Assembly: GCF_937981295.1 (NCBI RefSeq)
Contig: NZ_CALJPC010000071.1
Coordinates: 1 to 64,000, forward strand
Source: an uncultured Campylobacter sp.
GTDB lineage: Bacteria > Campylobacterota > Campylobacteria > Campylobacterales > Campylobacteraceae
Length of the DNA stretch: 64,000 bases
Direction: 5' to 3'
The notes below the pieces were generated by a model. That model worked only from the letters and a program-made list of their open reading frames with translations, was not told where the DNA came from and did not search any database. The position numbers and the translations under genes were made by a program. Every line of letters begins with the position of its first letter. Position 1 is the first letter of the stretch. Of the stretch, positions 36,975 through 45,596 are shown in pieces.

Positions 36975-39042
36975 AAACGCCCCTGTCCACGTACTCGCTT
37001 TCTGCCAGTTTGAAATATCCCTCGCTCGCGCCGCCTTTTGAAATTTTAAGGCACATTCGGATCGTTTGAGCGATGACTATGATCGTAACGACGACGAAAA
37101 GAGCACATAGCACGGCGTCGATGACGTTGTTTCTGATGATAGCCTGCGCCTTTTCTATCGCGGCGGGATCGCTTAGGCTGGCGAGCTTGGCGGCGGTGTT
37201 TTGCGCGATAGCCACGTGGCTTACCGCGTCGTGCACGCGCTCGCCGTTAGCCGGCATCAGCTTCAAGATCGCCGCATAAAGCGTGGTTATAAGCACCCAG
37301 ATCGCAGGAGCGATCGTGACGAAGGCGTATTTTTGCTTGCCCATTTTGAAAAGCACCACCGTCGCAAGCAGCAGCGCGATACCCGCGAGCATCTGATTGG
37401 ACGCGCCGAAAAGCGGCCACAGCGTGTAAATTCCGCCCATAGGATCGGTAACGCCGCTGTAGAGCAGATAGCCCCAGCCCGTCACGCAGATCACCGTCGC
37501 GATGATGCCGTAGAGGGAATTTTTGGTATCGGAAAAGGGCTTATAGAGGTTGCCTAAAATTTCTTGCACCATAAAGCGCCCCGTGCGCGTGCCAGCATCG
37601 ACCGCGGTTAGAATAAACAGTGCCTCAAATAAAATCGCAAAGTGGTACCAAAACGCCATCAGCTCCTTGCCGCCGATGATCTGATGCAGAAGCATCGTTA
37701 GCCCCATTGCAAAGGTAGGAGCGCCGCCCGTGCGGCTCATCATCGTGGTTTCGCCGACGTTTGAAGCCAAGGCGCCGATCTGCTCGGGCGTGATACTAAA
37801 TCCGATAGAATTTATATACGCCGCGGCGCTTACCGCGTCTTTGCCGAGCACTGCAGCGGGCGAGTTAATAGCGAAGTATTCGCCCGGGCTTAGGATGCAC
37901 GCCGCCACAAGCGCCATTATGCCCACAAGGCTCTCCATAAGCATCGAGCCGTAGCCGATGAAAAGAGCGTGGGTTTCGCGCTCGATCATCTTCGGCGTCG
38001 TGCCGCTGGAGATCAGCGCGTGAAAGCCCGAGATTGCGCCGCACGCAATAGTAATAAACAAAAACGGAAATATCGGACCTGCAAAAACGGGACCCGTGCC
38101 GTCGATAAATTTCGTCGTAGCGGGCATTTTAAGTTCGGGCGCGACAAAGATTATCGCAACCGCCATGCCGATGATGACGCCGAGCTTAAGGAAGGTGCTT
38201 AGATAATCGCGCGGCGCGAGCAGCAGCCACACGGGCAAAATCGCCGCGATAAAGCCGTAGCCGATCGTAAGAAGCGCGAGCGTTTCGCCCTTTAGCGAAA
38301 AAACGTCGTGCCAGTACGGATCGATCGCTACGTAATGCCCGCCCCAAAGCGAAAGCATCAGCAAAATAAAGCCGATGATCGATGCCTCGCTGACCTTGCC
38401 TGGGCGCAAGAACCTCATGTAAATTCCCATAAATACGGCGATCGGTATCGTCATCGCGATCGTAAAAAGCCCCCACGGCGAGTTCGCGAGCGCCTTTACG
38501 ACGACCATCGCCAAAATCGCTACGATGATCAGCATGATGAAAAAAATCCCGATCATCGCGATGCCGCCGGTGAGCTTGCCCATCTCATCTTTGATCATCT
38601 CGCCGAGGCTCTTGCCGCCGCGTCGCGTGGAGAGCACGAGCACGATGAAATCATGCACCGCGCCTGCGAGCACGACGCCTACCAAAAGCCAAATGGTGCC
38701 TGGCAGATAGCCCATCTGTGCGGCCACTACGGGGCCTACGAGCGGTCCTGCACCAGCGATAGCGGCGAAATGGTGGCCGAAAAGGACGTATTTGTTCGTA
38801 GGGACGTAATCTCGTCCATCGTTTCGGATCACCGCAGGAGTTGCGCGGCGATCGTCCAGCTCAAAGACGCGATATGCGATAAAGCGCCCGTAGAAGGTGT
38901 ATCCGATCAGATAGATGCACGCGCTGGCTACTACGAGCCAGACGGCGCTGATGCTCTCGCCTTTATTTAGCGCAAGTACGCCGAAACACCACGCCCCTAT
39001 GACGGCGACCGCCGCCCAAAGGATCTTTTGCCAAAATTTCAT
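36961..39042 (-). CDS. cstA: carbon starvation protein CstA, pyruvate/peptide transporter family
   Basis: A roughly 693-residue polytopic membrane protein with the CstA signatures: GHHFAAIAGAGPLVGPVVAAQMGYLPG near residues 90-115, VHDFIVLVLSTRRGGKSLGEM, and SGTTPKMIERE. In C. jejuni CstA takes up peptides; E. coli homologues carry pyruvate. The ATG at 39042 has AAGGAG about 6 bases upstream and is better than the GTG two codons earlier. It is coupled to the small partner gene downstream. Confidence 0.94.
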   Translation of the reverse strand: MKFWQKILWAAVAVIGAWCFGVLALNKGESISAVWLVVASACIYLIGYTFYGRFIAYRVFELDDRRATPAVIRNDGRDYVPTNKYVLFGHHFAAIAGAGPLVGPVVAAQMGYLPGTIWLLVGVVLAGAVHDFIVLVLSTRRGGKSLGEMIKDEMGKLTGGIAMIGIFFIMLIIVAILAMVVVKALANSPWGLFTIAMTIPIAVFMGIYMRFLRPGKVSEASIIGFILLMLSLWGGHYVAIDPYWHDVFSLKGETLALLTIGYGFIAAILPVWLLLAPRDYLSTFLKLGVIIGMAVAIIFVAPELKMPATTKFIDGTGPVFAGPIFPFLFITIACGAISGFHALISSGTTPKMIERETHALFIGYGSMLMESLVGIMALVAACILSPGEYFAINSPAAVLGKDAVSAAAYINSIGFSITPEQIGALASNVGETTMMSRTGGAPTFAMGLTMLLHQIIGGKELMAFWYHFAILFEALFILTAVDAGTRTGRFMVQEILGNLYKPFSDTKNSLYGIIATVICVTGWGYLLYSGVTDPMGGIYTLWPLFGASNQMLAGIALLLATVVLFKMGKQKYAFVTIAPAIWVLITTLYAAILKLMPANGERVHDAVSHVAIAQNTAAKLASLSDPAAIEKAQAIIRNNVIDAVLCALFVVVTIIVIAQTIRMCLKISKGGASEGYFKLAESEYVDRGVYEKV

Positions 39043-39415
39043 GCTCACTCCTTAAAACTTAGCGAGCGGCTTGGGCAGTATGTCGTTTTAACAAAACGGC
39101 TCGCGCCTTTAAAGCTGGGCTCGTTAAATAAAATTTAGTGCGTATTTTATCGGCGTTTTTATAATTTAAAGCTGAATCGCGAAATTAAATAGAGCTCTTT
39201 CGGTGTTTAAATTTAGCGCCTAAATTTTGAATTTCAAATTTAAATAGGCGGCTTGGCGGTGCGCGAAATTTTAACATTTAATCGACCTAAATTTAGTCCT
39301 CACAGCTCTTAGCCGTTATGGAATTTATCGCGATTTAAGAAATCAAGCGATAAAATCCCATGATAACGATTTTAATTTCTTAATAAAAATCGCAAATACT
39401 TTTAGGAGGAAATTT
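39043..39415. other. divergent intergenic region between cstA and the iron/haem operon
   Basis: About 370 bases holding the control regions of both directions. The AT-rich right part has a possible Fur site (39361-39375) and ends in a very strong ribosome site TAGGAGG (39403-39409). No terminator was seen. Confidence 0.45.
39361..39375 (+). promoter_or_regulatory. possible Fur-type operator
   Basis: TGATAACGATTTTAA fits the 7-1-7 Fur pattern (TGATAAT-N-ATTATCA) at most positions in the left arm and fewer in the right. It sits about 40-55 bases before the first frame of a putative haem/iron uptake operon, where iron control is expected. Weak match. Confidence 0.35.
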
Positions 39416-39604
39416 ATGCCGGATCAGGTGCTCGGCTATGTACTTTTTCGTGCTGATATCAAAAGCTGCGCAAACCGTAAAAACGACGATGCGAGCCGCA
39501 AAAATTTCATAAATTCCGCGCGCATAAATTCCCGACGCCGCTTAAATTTTAAAAATATCCGCCGCGACGAAATCTGTGCGTATAGTTCGCCTGGTGGGCT
39601 ATGA
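39416..39604 (+). CDS. short leader-type frame coupled to the ABC permease
   Basis: A 62-residue frame (begins MPDQVLGYVLFRADIKSC) with the strongest ribosome site of the region, TAGGAGGAAATTT-ATG. Its stop overlaps the permease start as ATGA. These signals suggest it is translated, but the sequence is basic and irregular and matches nothing I know. It may be a coupling leader, or the fused remains of a deleted gene such as a receptor whose ribosome site has been kept. Confidence 0.35.
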   Translation: MPDQVLGYVLFRADIKSCANRKNDDASRKNFINSARINSRRRLNFKNIRRDEICAYSSPGGL

Positions 39605-40569
39605 GCTTTAAATTTTATCTCTTTCTAATCGTAGCTTTCATATTGCTTGCTTTAGTAGCCGTAAGTAGCGGTGGGGCGAGCATTTCGCTGGGCGACATCG
39701 TAAAATTTTTCACCTTCGGCGAGCTGGACGAAACCAAGGAGCTGATTCTAACGCAAATGCGCCTGCCGCGCCTCGTGCTTGGAATTTTAATAGGCGCGCT
39801 GCTGGCAACTTCAGGAGTGGTGGTGCAAAGCGTATTTTTAAACCCGCTTGCAGATCCCTACATCATCGGCATCGCCTCGGCAGCGACTTTCGGCGCGGTC
39901 ATAGCTTACCTGCTGGGGCTTAGCGACGTTTTTTACGGAATTTTTGCGTTTTTGGCCGCCAGCGGGCTTTCGCTCGTGATCTTCAAGCTCGCAGCCCATA
40001 CCCGATCGATCTCGACTCTACTGATCGTAGGCATCGCCGTATCGTCCTTTTTGGGCGCATTTACATCCTTCGCGGTCTATCTAATCGGAGAGGATAGTTT
40101 TAGGATTACGGCGTGGATGATGGGCTATCTAGGCGGCGCAAACTGGCAAAAGATCGCGCTTTTGCTGCCGCCGCTGCTGTTTTGCATGGCGTATTTTTAC
40201 GCGAAGCGCCACGAGCTAAATATCATCTTAAACGGCGACGAGGAGGCGAAATCGCTGGGGCTCAACGTCGAGAAGTCCAAAAAGAGCCTACTCATCGTCT
40301 CCTCGCTCATCATCGGCTTTTCGGTCGCATTTACGGGGATGATAGGCTTCGTGGGGCTCATCATTCCGCACACGCTTCGCATGGCGCTTCATACGGCGAG
40401 CAACGCCGTGCTGATCCCCGCTAGCGCGCTTACCGGCGGAGTTTTTTTGGTTTTTTGCGACGTAATCGCTAAAAACGCCCTCTCGCCGGTAGAAATTCCG
40501 ATCGGCGTGGTGACCTCCTTTTTCGGCGCGCCCTTTTTTCTATACCTCGCGTTTAGGAAGCATGCATGA
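39601..40569 (+). CDS. FecCD-family ABC permease (haem, siderophore or cobalamin type)
   Basis: A 322-residue polytopic inner-membrane permease of the BtuC/FhuB/HmuU family: LPRLVLGILIGALLATSGVVVQSVFLNPLADPYIIGI is the family N-terminal block and GMIGFVGLIIPHTLRMAL the ATPase-contact loop. It starts with ATGA overlap on the short leader frame and its own end overlaps the ATPase start by 4 bases. With its neighbours it forms a complete importer. Haem is my preferred substrate, because the operon continues with a radical SAM haem-degradation-type enzyme. Confidence 0.9.
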   Translation: MSFKFYLFLIVAFILLALVAVSSGGASISLGDIVKFFTFGELDETKELILTQMRLPRLVLGILIGALLATSGVVVQSVFLNPLADPYIIGIASAATFGAVIAYLLGLSDVFYGIFAFLAASGLSLVIFKLAAHTRSISTLLIVGIAVSSFLGAFTSFAVYLIGEDSFRITAWMMGYLGGANWQKIALLLPPLLFCMAYFYAKRHELNIILNGDEEAKSLGLNVEKSKKSLLIVSSLIIGFSVAFTGMIGFVGLIIPHTLRMALHTASNAVLIPASALTGGVFLVFCDVIAKNALSPVEIPIGVVTSFFGAPFFLYLAFRKHA

Positions 40570-41339
40570 AAATTTCGGCGCTAAACTTCAGCTACGGCAA
40601 GCGGGCGATCTTGCGAGGCATCGAGTTAAATTTAAAGCGGGGAAAATTTTACGGGATTTTGGGTCCTAACGGCTGCGGCAAAAGCACCTTGCTAAAAAAC
40701 ATATTGCAAATTTTAAAGCCCGCAAGCGGGATCATCGAAATAAACGGCAAAAAAGCAAGCGAATATAGCCTCAAAGAGCTTGCCGCACTTATCGGCTTCG
40801 TGCCGCAAAAAACGGCCCTCGCAGCCGCGCTGAACGTGAATGAAATTTTACTTGCGGGCAGATTTTGCCGCCTAAAAAGTGCATTTAGCGGCTACGATGC
40901 GAGCGATCACGCTAAAGTGGAGCAAATGGCAGAGCTTTTGGACGTGAAAAAATTTTTAAATCGCAGCGCGTTTGAGCTAAGCGGCGGGGAGTTCGGGCGC
41001 GTGCTACTTGCCAGAGCGCTCGTAAGCGAGCCTGAAATTTTACTGCTCGATGAGCCCACGGGCGCGCTTGATATGAACTACGCGATTGAGGCGATGAGGA
41101 TCTGCGAAAATTTAACCAAAACGCTAAATTTAACGAGCGTCATCGTGCTGCACGATCTAAATTTAGCCTCGCTTTTTTGCGATGAAATTTTGATGCTAAA
41201 AGAGGGCGCAGTTAGGTATCGCGGCAGCGCAAGCGAGCTTTTTACGCCGCAGATCATAAAAGAAATTTACGGCTTTGACGCCCTGATAGTCGAAAATTTA
41301 GGAACTAAATTTATCTTACCGCAAAAGGAGAAAATGTGA
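40566..41339 (+). CDS. ABC transporter ATP-binding protein of the same importer
   Basis: A 257-residue ATPase: Walker A GPNGCGKSTLLKN (about 34-46), Q-loop FVPQK, signature LSGGEFGRVLLARAL, Walker B ILLLDEPTGALD and switch His VIVLHDLNLA. It belongs to the FecE/HmuV group. It overlaps the permease and the binding-protein gene by a few bases on each side, so all are translated together. Confidence 0.93.
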   Translation: MKISALNFSYGKRAILRGIELNLKRGKFYGILGPNGCGKSTLLKNILQILKPASGIIEINGKKASEYSLKELAALIGFVPQKTALAAALNVNEILLAGRFCRLKSAFSGYDASDHAKVEQMAELLDVKKFLNRSAFELSGGEFGRVLLARALVSEPEILLLDEPTGALDMNYAIEAMRICENLTKTLNLTSVIVLHDLNLASLFCDEILMLKEGAVRYRGSASELFTPQIIKEIYGFDALIVENLGTKFILPQKEKM

Positions 41340-42118
41340 AAAAAATTCTTATAGCTTTGCTTTCGGCGAGTTTTGCGCTCGCCAAAGGCCTGGTAGTGCT
41401 CGACCCCGCCGCAGTCGAGATCATCTACGCTTTGGGAGCGCAGGATCAGATCGCTGCGATCTCAACTACCTCGATGAGCAAGATCCGCCCGGAGGCAGAA
41501 ACCGCGAAACTGCCTAGCGTAGGCACCTACGTCAAGCCGAATATGGAAAAAATCGTCGAGCTTAAGCCCGATCTGGTTATCACGAGCTTTCACTCAGCGG
41601 GCGTTAGCGAGAATCTGCAAAAGCTAGGGCTTAAGAGCCTTGCGATGGATGCGAACTCCACCGCAGAGATCTGCCAAAACGTAAAGAAGGTCGCCGCAAT
41701 CGTAAAAAAAGAGAGCGAGGCGGATAAAATTTGCGCGCAGATGGATGGAATTTTTGCAGACAAACCCGCTCTTCGCGGCAAAAAAGTAGCGCTATTTTTC
41801 GGTTCAAACGCCACTATGGCTTTTAACGACAAAACCCTAGTAGGCGATATTTTCGCTCGCCTAGGCGCCAAAAATATCGCAGACGGCCTAAAAGGCAGCA
41901 CGCCTTCGGTATCTGCCGAATATATCCTCGAGCAAAACCCCGATATAATCGTCGTCGTGGGCGGCGAGACGGTGGATTTTTTAAAGGCAAATCCGATTCT
42001 TAGAAATACCAAAGCGGTAAAATCGGGCAAAATTTTAAAAGCTCCGACGCTCATCCTGCGGGGCAGCCCGCAGATCGGCGAGACGGTGGATGAAATTTAC
42101 GCAGAGGCAACGAAATAG
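41336..42118 (+). CDS. periplasmic substrate-binding protein of the importer (TroA/BtuF-like)
   Basis: A 260-residue protein with a short signal peptide (MKKILIALLSASFALAKG) and a helical-backbone receptor fold: VVLDPAAVEIIYALGAQDQIAAIS, VGTYVKPNMEKIVELKPDLVI and EYILEQNPDIIVVVGG are the usual blocks of FepB/BtuF/HmuT proteins. The start is GTG at 41336 with AAAAGGAG upstream; it overlaps the ATPase stop. There is no lipobox, so it is soluble in the periplasm. Its stop (TAG) is followed directly by the next ATG. Confidence 0.9.
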   Translation: MKKILIALLSASFALAKGLVVLDPAAVEIIYALGAQDQIAAISTTSMSKIRPEAETAKLPSVGTYVKPNMEKIVELKPDLVITSFHSAGVSENLQKLGLKSLAMDANSTAEICQNVKKVAAIVKKESEADKICAQMDGIFADKPALRGKKVALFFGSNATMAFNDKTLVGDIFARLGAKNIADGLKGSTPSVSAEYILEQNPDIIVVVGGETVDFLKANPILRNTKAVKSGKILKAPTLILRGSPQIGETVDEIYAEATK

Positions 42119-43333
42119 ATGTTTAAAGAACGCATTAAATCCCACCATCGCTCCAAGCTTTTCGAGAGCGTCTCCGCGAGCGAAAACGAGCTGTTTGACG
42201 CGCTGGAGCAACCCGCCAAAGACAGCGACTGCGTGATCTATCTGCATGTGCCCTTTTGCGACAACATCTGCTCGTTTTGTTCGATGATGCGCTCCAAACT
42301 CGGCGACGAGCTGGACGAATACGCTAAATTTCTGGTCCGCCAGATCAAAGACTACGGCGAGATGCCCTATTTCGATACCAAAAGCGTTAAAAGCATCTAC
42401 TTCGGCGGCGGCACGCCGAGCGTATTTAGCGAAGCTCACTTCGAAAAGGTCCTCGGCGCGCTGCATAAAAATTTCAAGATCGCAGACGACTGTGAGATCA
42501 GCGTAGAAACCACGCTGCATAATCTAGATACGCAAAAAGCGCTCGCTCTGCAAAGCTTCGGCGTAAACCGCTTTAGCATCGGCGTGCAGACCTTTAGCAG
42601 ACAGGGGCGCGCGCTTCTAAACCGAGTGCACAAGCCTGCTCGCGCAATCGAGCGACTAAAGGAGCTTAGAGAAAAATTTGAAGGCATGCTCTGCTGCGAC
42701 ATCATCTACAACTTCCCGAAGGAAAGCGTGGAGGAAGCGATCGCAGACGCGCGCTACGTAGATGAGCTAGGTCTAGATAGCGCCAGCTTTTACTCGTTGA
42801 TGTTCTTTGAAGGCTCGGAGCTATCCAAAAAGATCGACACCTCCTACTACGATCTGCCGACTGATAAAAAGCTGCACCACGCTTTCGCAGAGGCGCTGCT
42901 TGGAAGCGATAATTTCGAGGTTTTGGAGCTTACCAAACTTGCTCGAAAAGGTCGCGATAACTACGGCTACATCAAGCTAAGCCACAAGGGCACGGATATC
43001 CTACCTATCGGCAACGGCGCGGGCGGACACGTAGCGGGCTTCGGAATTTACGGCGTGTCGGGACACAAGATGATCTCGCGAATCGATGAGCGTGAAGCAA
43101 AATACGGCGTGCTAAGCAATCTGTTTCAGTACCCGATCGTAAGCTTAAACGAGCTAAAAGAGGCTCTGAGTGCGAGCATTTACGACGAAGCGGTGCGAAA
43201 GCTCAAAGAATTTGAGAGCTGGGGACTTTTGGAGCTTAAGGATGAAAAATCGGTCTTAAACTTGGACGGAATTTTTTGGGGCAACAACATCAACGAAGAG
43301 ATAGCAAACATTATGAAAAAGGATTTTGTATGA
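42119..43333 (+). CDS. HemN-like radical SAM protein, probable anaerobic haem-degradation enzyme (ChuW/HutW/HmuW type)
   Basis: A 404-residue radical SAM protein with the cluster motif CDNICSFC (Cys47, 51, 54; HVPFC context as in HemN), a FGGGTP motif near 95-100, and a HemN-type C-terminal region. Oxygen-independent coproporphyrinogen oxidase is the general annotation. However, the location behind a haem-type importer and before a flavodoxin matches the arrangement of ChuW/HutW/HmuW enzymes, which open haem without oxygen. The active-site pattern does not by itself decide between the two; context favours haem degradation. Confidence 0.75.
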   Translation: MFKERIKSHHRSKLFESVSASENELFDALEQPAKDSDCVIYLHVPFCDNICSFCSMMRSKLGDELDEYAKFLVRQIKDYGEMPYFDTKSVKSIYFGGGTPSVFSEAHFEKVLGALHKNFKIADDCEISVETTLHNLDTQKALALQSFGVNRFSIGVQTFSRQGRALLNRVHKPARAIERLKELREKFEGMLCCDIIYNFPKESVEEAIADARYVDELGLDSASFYSLMFFEGSELSKKIDTSYYDLPTDKKLHHAFAEALLGSDNFEVLELTKLARKGRDNYGYIKLSHKGTDILPIGNGAGGHVAGFGIYGVSGHKMISRIDEREAKYGVLSNLFQYPIVSLNELKEALSASIYDEAVRKLKEFESWGLLELKDEKSVLNLDGIFWGNNINEEIANIMKKDFV

Positions 43334-43833
43334 AAAAAATCGTGCTTTACACCTCGCAAACGGGCAACACGAAAAAGGTAGGCGACGCGATCGCCGAACA
43401 ACTAGGCTGCGAGAGTCTAAATTTCCGCGACTTTGAAGGCGAGGTCGATGACTACGACTTCATAGCTTTAGGCTTTTACGTCGATAAGGGCGAAGCAGAG
43501 GCGAAATTTATGCGCTTTTTACGCAAGATTCACGGCAAGAAGCTTGGCGTTTTCATGACTCTGGGCGCGGAACCGGACGGCGAACATTCGCGCAAGTGCT
43601 TAGATGCTTTCGAAAAGGGGCTTAAGGCAAACGGCAACGAGATTATAAGGGAGTTTGCCTGCCAGGGCGCGATCGATCCGAATCTACTTGAAACGATGCG
43701 CAAAATGGCGGCCGGCGGCAACTCGCCCCACCCTATCACTCCCGAGCGACTTGCGCGCTGGGCGGAGGCTGCGAAACACCCGGACGAGAAGGATCTGGCG
43801 GACGCAAAAGCAGCATTTGCGGGGATAGAATAA
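43330..43833 (+). CDS. flavodoxin-family protein, likely electron donor
   Basis: A 167-residue flavodoxin-like protein. The N-terminal phosphate loop SQTGNTKK (about 9-16) binds FMN; IALGFYVDKGEA and VFMTLGAEPDG are the usual flavin-contact loops. It starts with ATGA overlap on the radical SAM gene, so it is translationally coupled, and most likely supplies electrons to the radical SAM enzyme. The last gene of the operon; a stem-loop follows at 43846-43867. Confidence 0.85.
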   Translation: MKKIVLYTSQTGNTKKVGDAIAEQLGCESLNFRDFEGEVDDYDFIALGFYVDKGEAEAKFMRFLRKIHGKKLGVFMTLGAEPDGEHSRKCLDAFEKGLKANGNEIIREFACQGAIDPNLLETMRKMAAGGNSPHPITPERLARWAEAAKHPDEKDLADAKAAFAGIE

Positions 43834-43845
43834 AATTTAAAGCAA

Positions 43846-43867
43846 GCCGCGCAAACTGCTGCGCGGC
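43846..43867 (+). terminator. stem-loop after the flavodoxin gene
   Basis: GCCGCGCA (43846-43853) pairs perfectly with TGCGCGGC (43860-43867) across a 6-base loop. It sits 13 bases after the operon end. No U-run follows on the plus strand, so it could be an mRNA 3' stabiliser rather than an intrinsic terminator. Confidence 0.45.
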
Positions 43868-44196
43868 GAAACAAAACCAAATAAAATTTCACACTACTTA
43901 ATGCGCGATTTGGAATTTTATCTTTTACTAAATTTGAACGACAAATTTCATTCCTACAAGCAAATTAGCCGCCGCAGAAGCAGGTCTTGCTCTAGAATTT
44001 AAACGATAAAATTTCATTTTGCGCGCAACGGATCGAATAATGCCGCCGACTTTGCGCCGCTAATGCGCGCTCTTAGCGGCGCAAAGCCCGCTTTTGCGAG
44101 CGAGCTGCCTGCAAGTACTACAGCAGCCGCCATTATCCAATACGCTGATCGTCGCCGCTCATAGCCGCGCGACAACTTATCTATCGTCGCTCATTA

Positions 44197-44218
44197 CCGC
44201 ACCGCCGCAGCGGTGCGG
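44197..44218. terminator. GC-rich hairpin in intergenic DNA
   Basis: A perfect 9-base stem CCGCACCGC / GCGGTGCGG with a CGCA loop. No gene ends next to it and no T-run follows, so its function is unclear; it is embedded in a local repeat. Confidence 0.35.
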
Positions 44219-44445
44219 AGCGTGAGCATAAAAATATTTTAGACGCACTCTCAAGAGGACATCACCGAGCTTAATAAATTTTAGTGCGGTACTTTTACTA
44301 TGTGCTCGTAAGCATAAATAAAATTCTTTAGCAAAAATTTTTAAAACAAAAATAGCAAAAGATTTGCAAGCAACGGATAAAATTTCATTATGGCTAAGAT
44401 TCTATTGTGATCGCAATCATATCCGTTCTATCTGCCCATAGCTTT

Positions 44446-45015
44446 TTAAATTTCGCTTTTTGCCTCGCTTATTGTTTTATTTAATTTCGCAGCAAATTCC
44501 TCTTTGCTTATTTCTTTAAACGCTTCGTTTGGTACGGCGATAAAAAGACTTCCTTCCAGCAAAATTACCAAAAAATCGCGCTCCATTACCACCTCACAAA
44601 ATTCCGCATCGTAAATGAGCGTATCTCGCTCACTTACTAATATAAATTGCCCCTTTAAATCATCTGGAATTTCAATGCTAAAATCGCCGAAAGTGACATT
44701 TTTATTCTTATCATATATCGCGGAATTTAGTAGCCACGATCTAACGCAAATAGCGTAAATATAAAAAACTGCGCAAGCAGTAGGCAAGATCGCTCCTAAG
44801 CTCTTTATCCAGGACTTATCACCATAGTACTCGCGTACAAACTCTATCCAATCGTCCTCAAAAATAAAAAGACAAGCCGAAAACGCAAAAGCGAAAAGCA
44901 AATCTGTCGCACAGACGGCGCGTATGAACTTGTTCCCTTTATAAATTCTGCGCGAAATTCTAGTTCTCATTTTAGCGAATTTCCGGTTATCTTGCAGCAA
45001 GTAAGAAATCAGCAT
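44446..45015 (-). CDS. YcxB-like membrane protein
   Basis: A 189-residue protein with two hydrophobic segments (about 33-53 and 73-93) and a C-terminal soluble part with VVMERDFLVILLEGSLFIAVPNEAF, the pattern of the YcxB-like C-terminal domain, function unknown. A TCTTTCCTT-type (AAGGAAAGA) ribosome site precedes the ATG. It is a single gene between intergenic stretches. Confidence 0.65.
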   Translation of the reverse strand: MLISYLLQDNRKFAKMRTRISRRIYKGNKFIRAVCATDLLFAFAFSACLFIFEDDWIEFVREYYGDKSWIKSLGAILPTACAVFYIYAICVRSWLLNSAIYDKNKNVTFGDFSIEIPDDLKGQFILVSERDTLIYDAEFCEVVMERDFLVILLEGSLFIAVPNEAFKEISKEEFAAKLNKTISEAKSEI

Positions 45016-45188
45016 ATCTTTCCTTTAAAATTTTGCTTATTTTAGCCAAAATAAAAAGATCTGTAAAATTACATTGCATACTGCGTTTGCGCCTCTTCGA
45101 CGATACAGCCAGTAGATGGAAAGACACTACTAATGCAAGCGGTAAAAGGGCGAGCTAAATTAATAAAATTCCTACCGAAGGAGGAATT

Positions 45189-45389
45189 ATGAAAAACACG
45201 GCATTCATCACGGGCGCTACAAGCGCTACGGTCATCCAATACACCGCCCGCCATTTTGCGACGGCCTGGGCGCGAAAAATCCGCTTCTGCGAGCAAATAG
45301 ACTGCGAGCTCTGCGGTCGCGATCATCGGCTACCCCTGTCGTCACGTGCCGTAGGCGCCGCCGTCAGACGCCGCCCTCCCGCCGCGTGA
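45189..45389 (+). pseudogene. remnant of a short-chain dehydrogenase gene
   Basis: A 66-residue frame with an excellent ribosome site (GAAGGAGGAATT-ATG). The first residues MKNTAFITGATS are the nucleotide-binding start of SDR oxidoreductases, but the conserved GxG continuation is lost and the remainder is Arg/Cys/Ala-rich without SDR features. I read it as a gene whose 3' part has been replaced or decayed, keeping its translation start. Confidence 0.5.
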
Positions 45390-45422
45390 CAACCCATACG
45401 CCGCTAACTACCTGCGCGACAA

Positions 45423-45458
45423 CCCGTCGCCGCTCATCGCCCCGCCGCTTTGTCGCGG
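45423..45458. repeat. third copy of the GC-rich intergenic repeat
   Basis: GTCGCCGCTCATCGCCCCGCC is closely similar to 44150-44170 (GTCGCCGCTCATAGCCGCGC) and 44186-44206 (GTCGCTCATTACCGCACCGC). The shared core is GTCGC(CG)CTCAT. All copies are intergenic. Confidence 0.45.
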
Positions 45459-45596
45459 TACAAAATCCAAACCGAACCGCTAAATTTTAAATTCTACAAA
45501 AGTCTCATCGCACATAAATTTTAATTCGGCAAATGTGCAAAATTTAGGTAAAATTTCACCCAAACGCTTTGACGGTCAAAATTTAAAGGGGCGAAA

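Larger units (their letters stand above)
43834..44445. other. intergenic stretch between converging genes, with two stem-loops and GC-rich repeats
   Basis: About 610 bases without a gene. Contents: stem-loop 43846-43867 (candidate terminator), AAATTT-core units around 43870-44030, two related copies of a GTCGC..CTCAT repeat at 44147-44175 and 44183-44205, and a strong hairpin at 44197-44218. The repeat recurs at 45423. Confidence 0.5.

Noticed and set aside
38308..38970. A 220-codon plus-strand open frame opposite cstA
   Set aside because: It is the antisense shadow of a clear transporter gene; its residues are Arg/His/Asp-rich without family features and it has no ribosome site.
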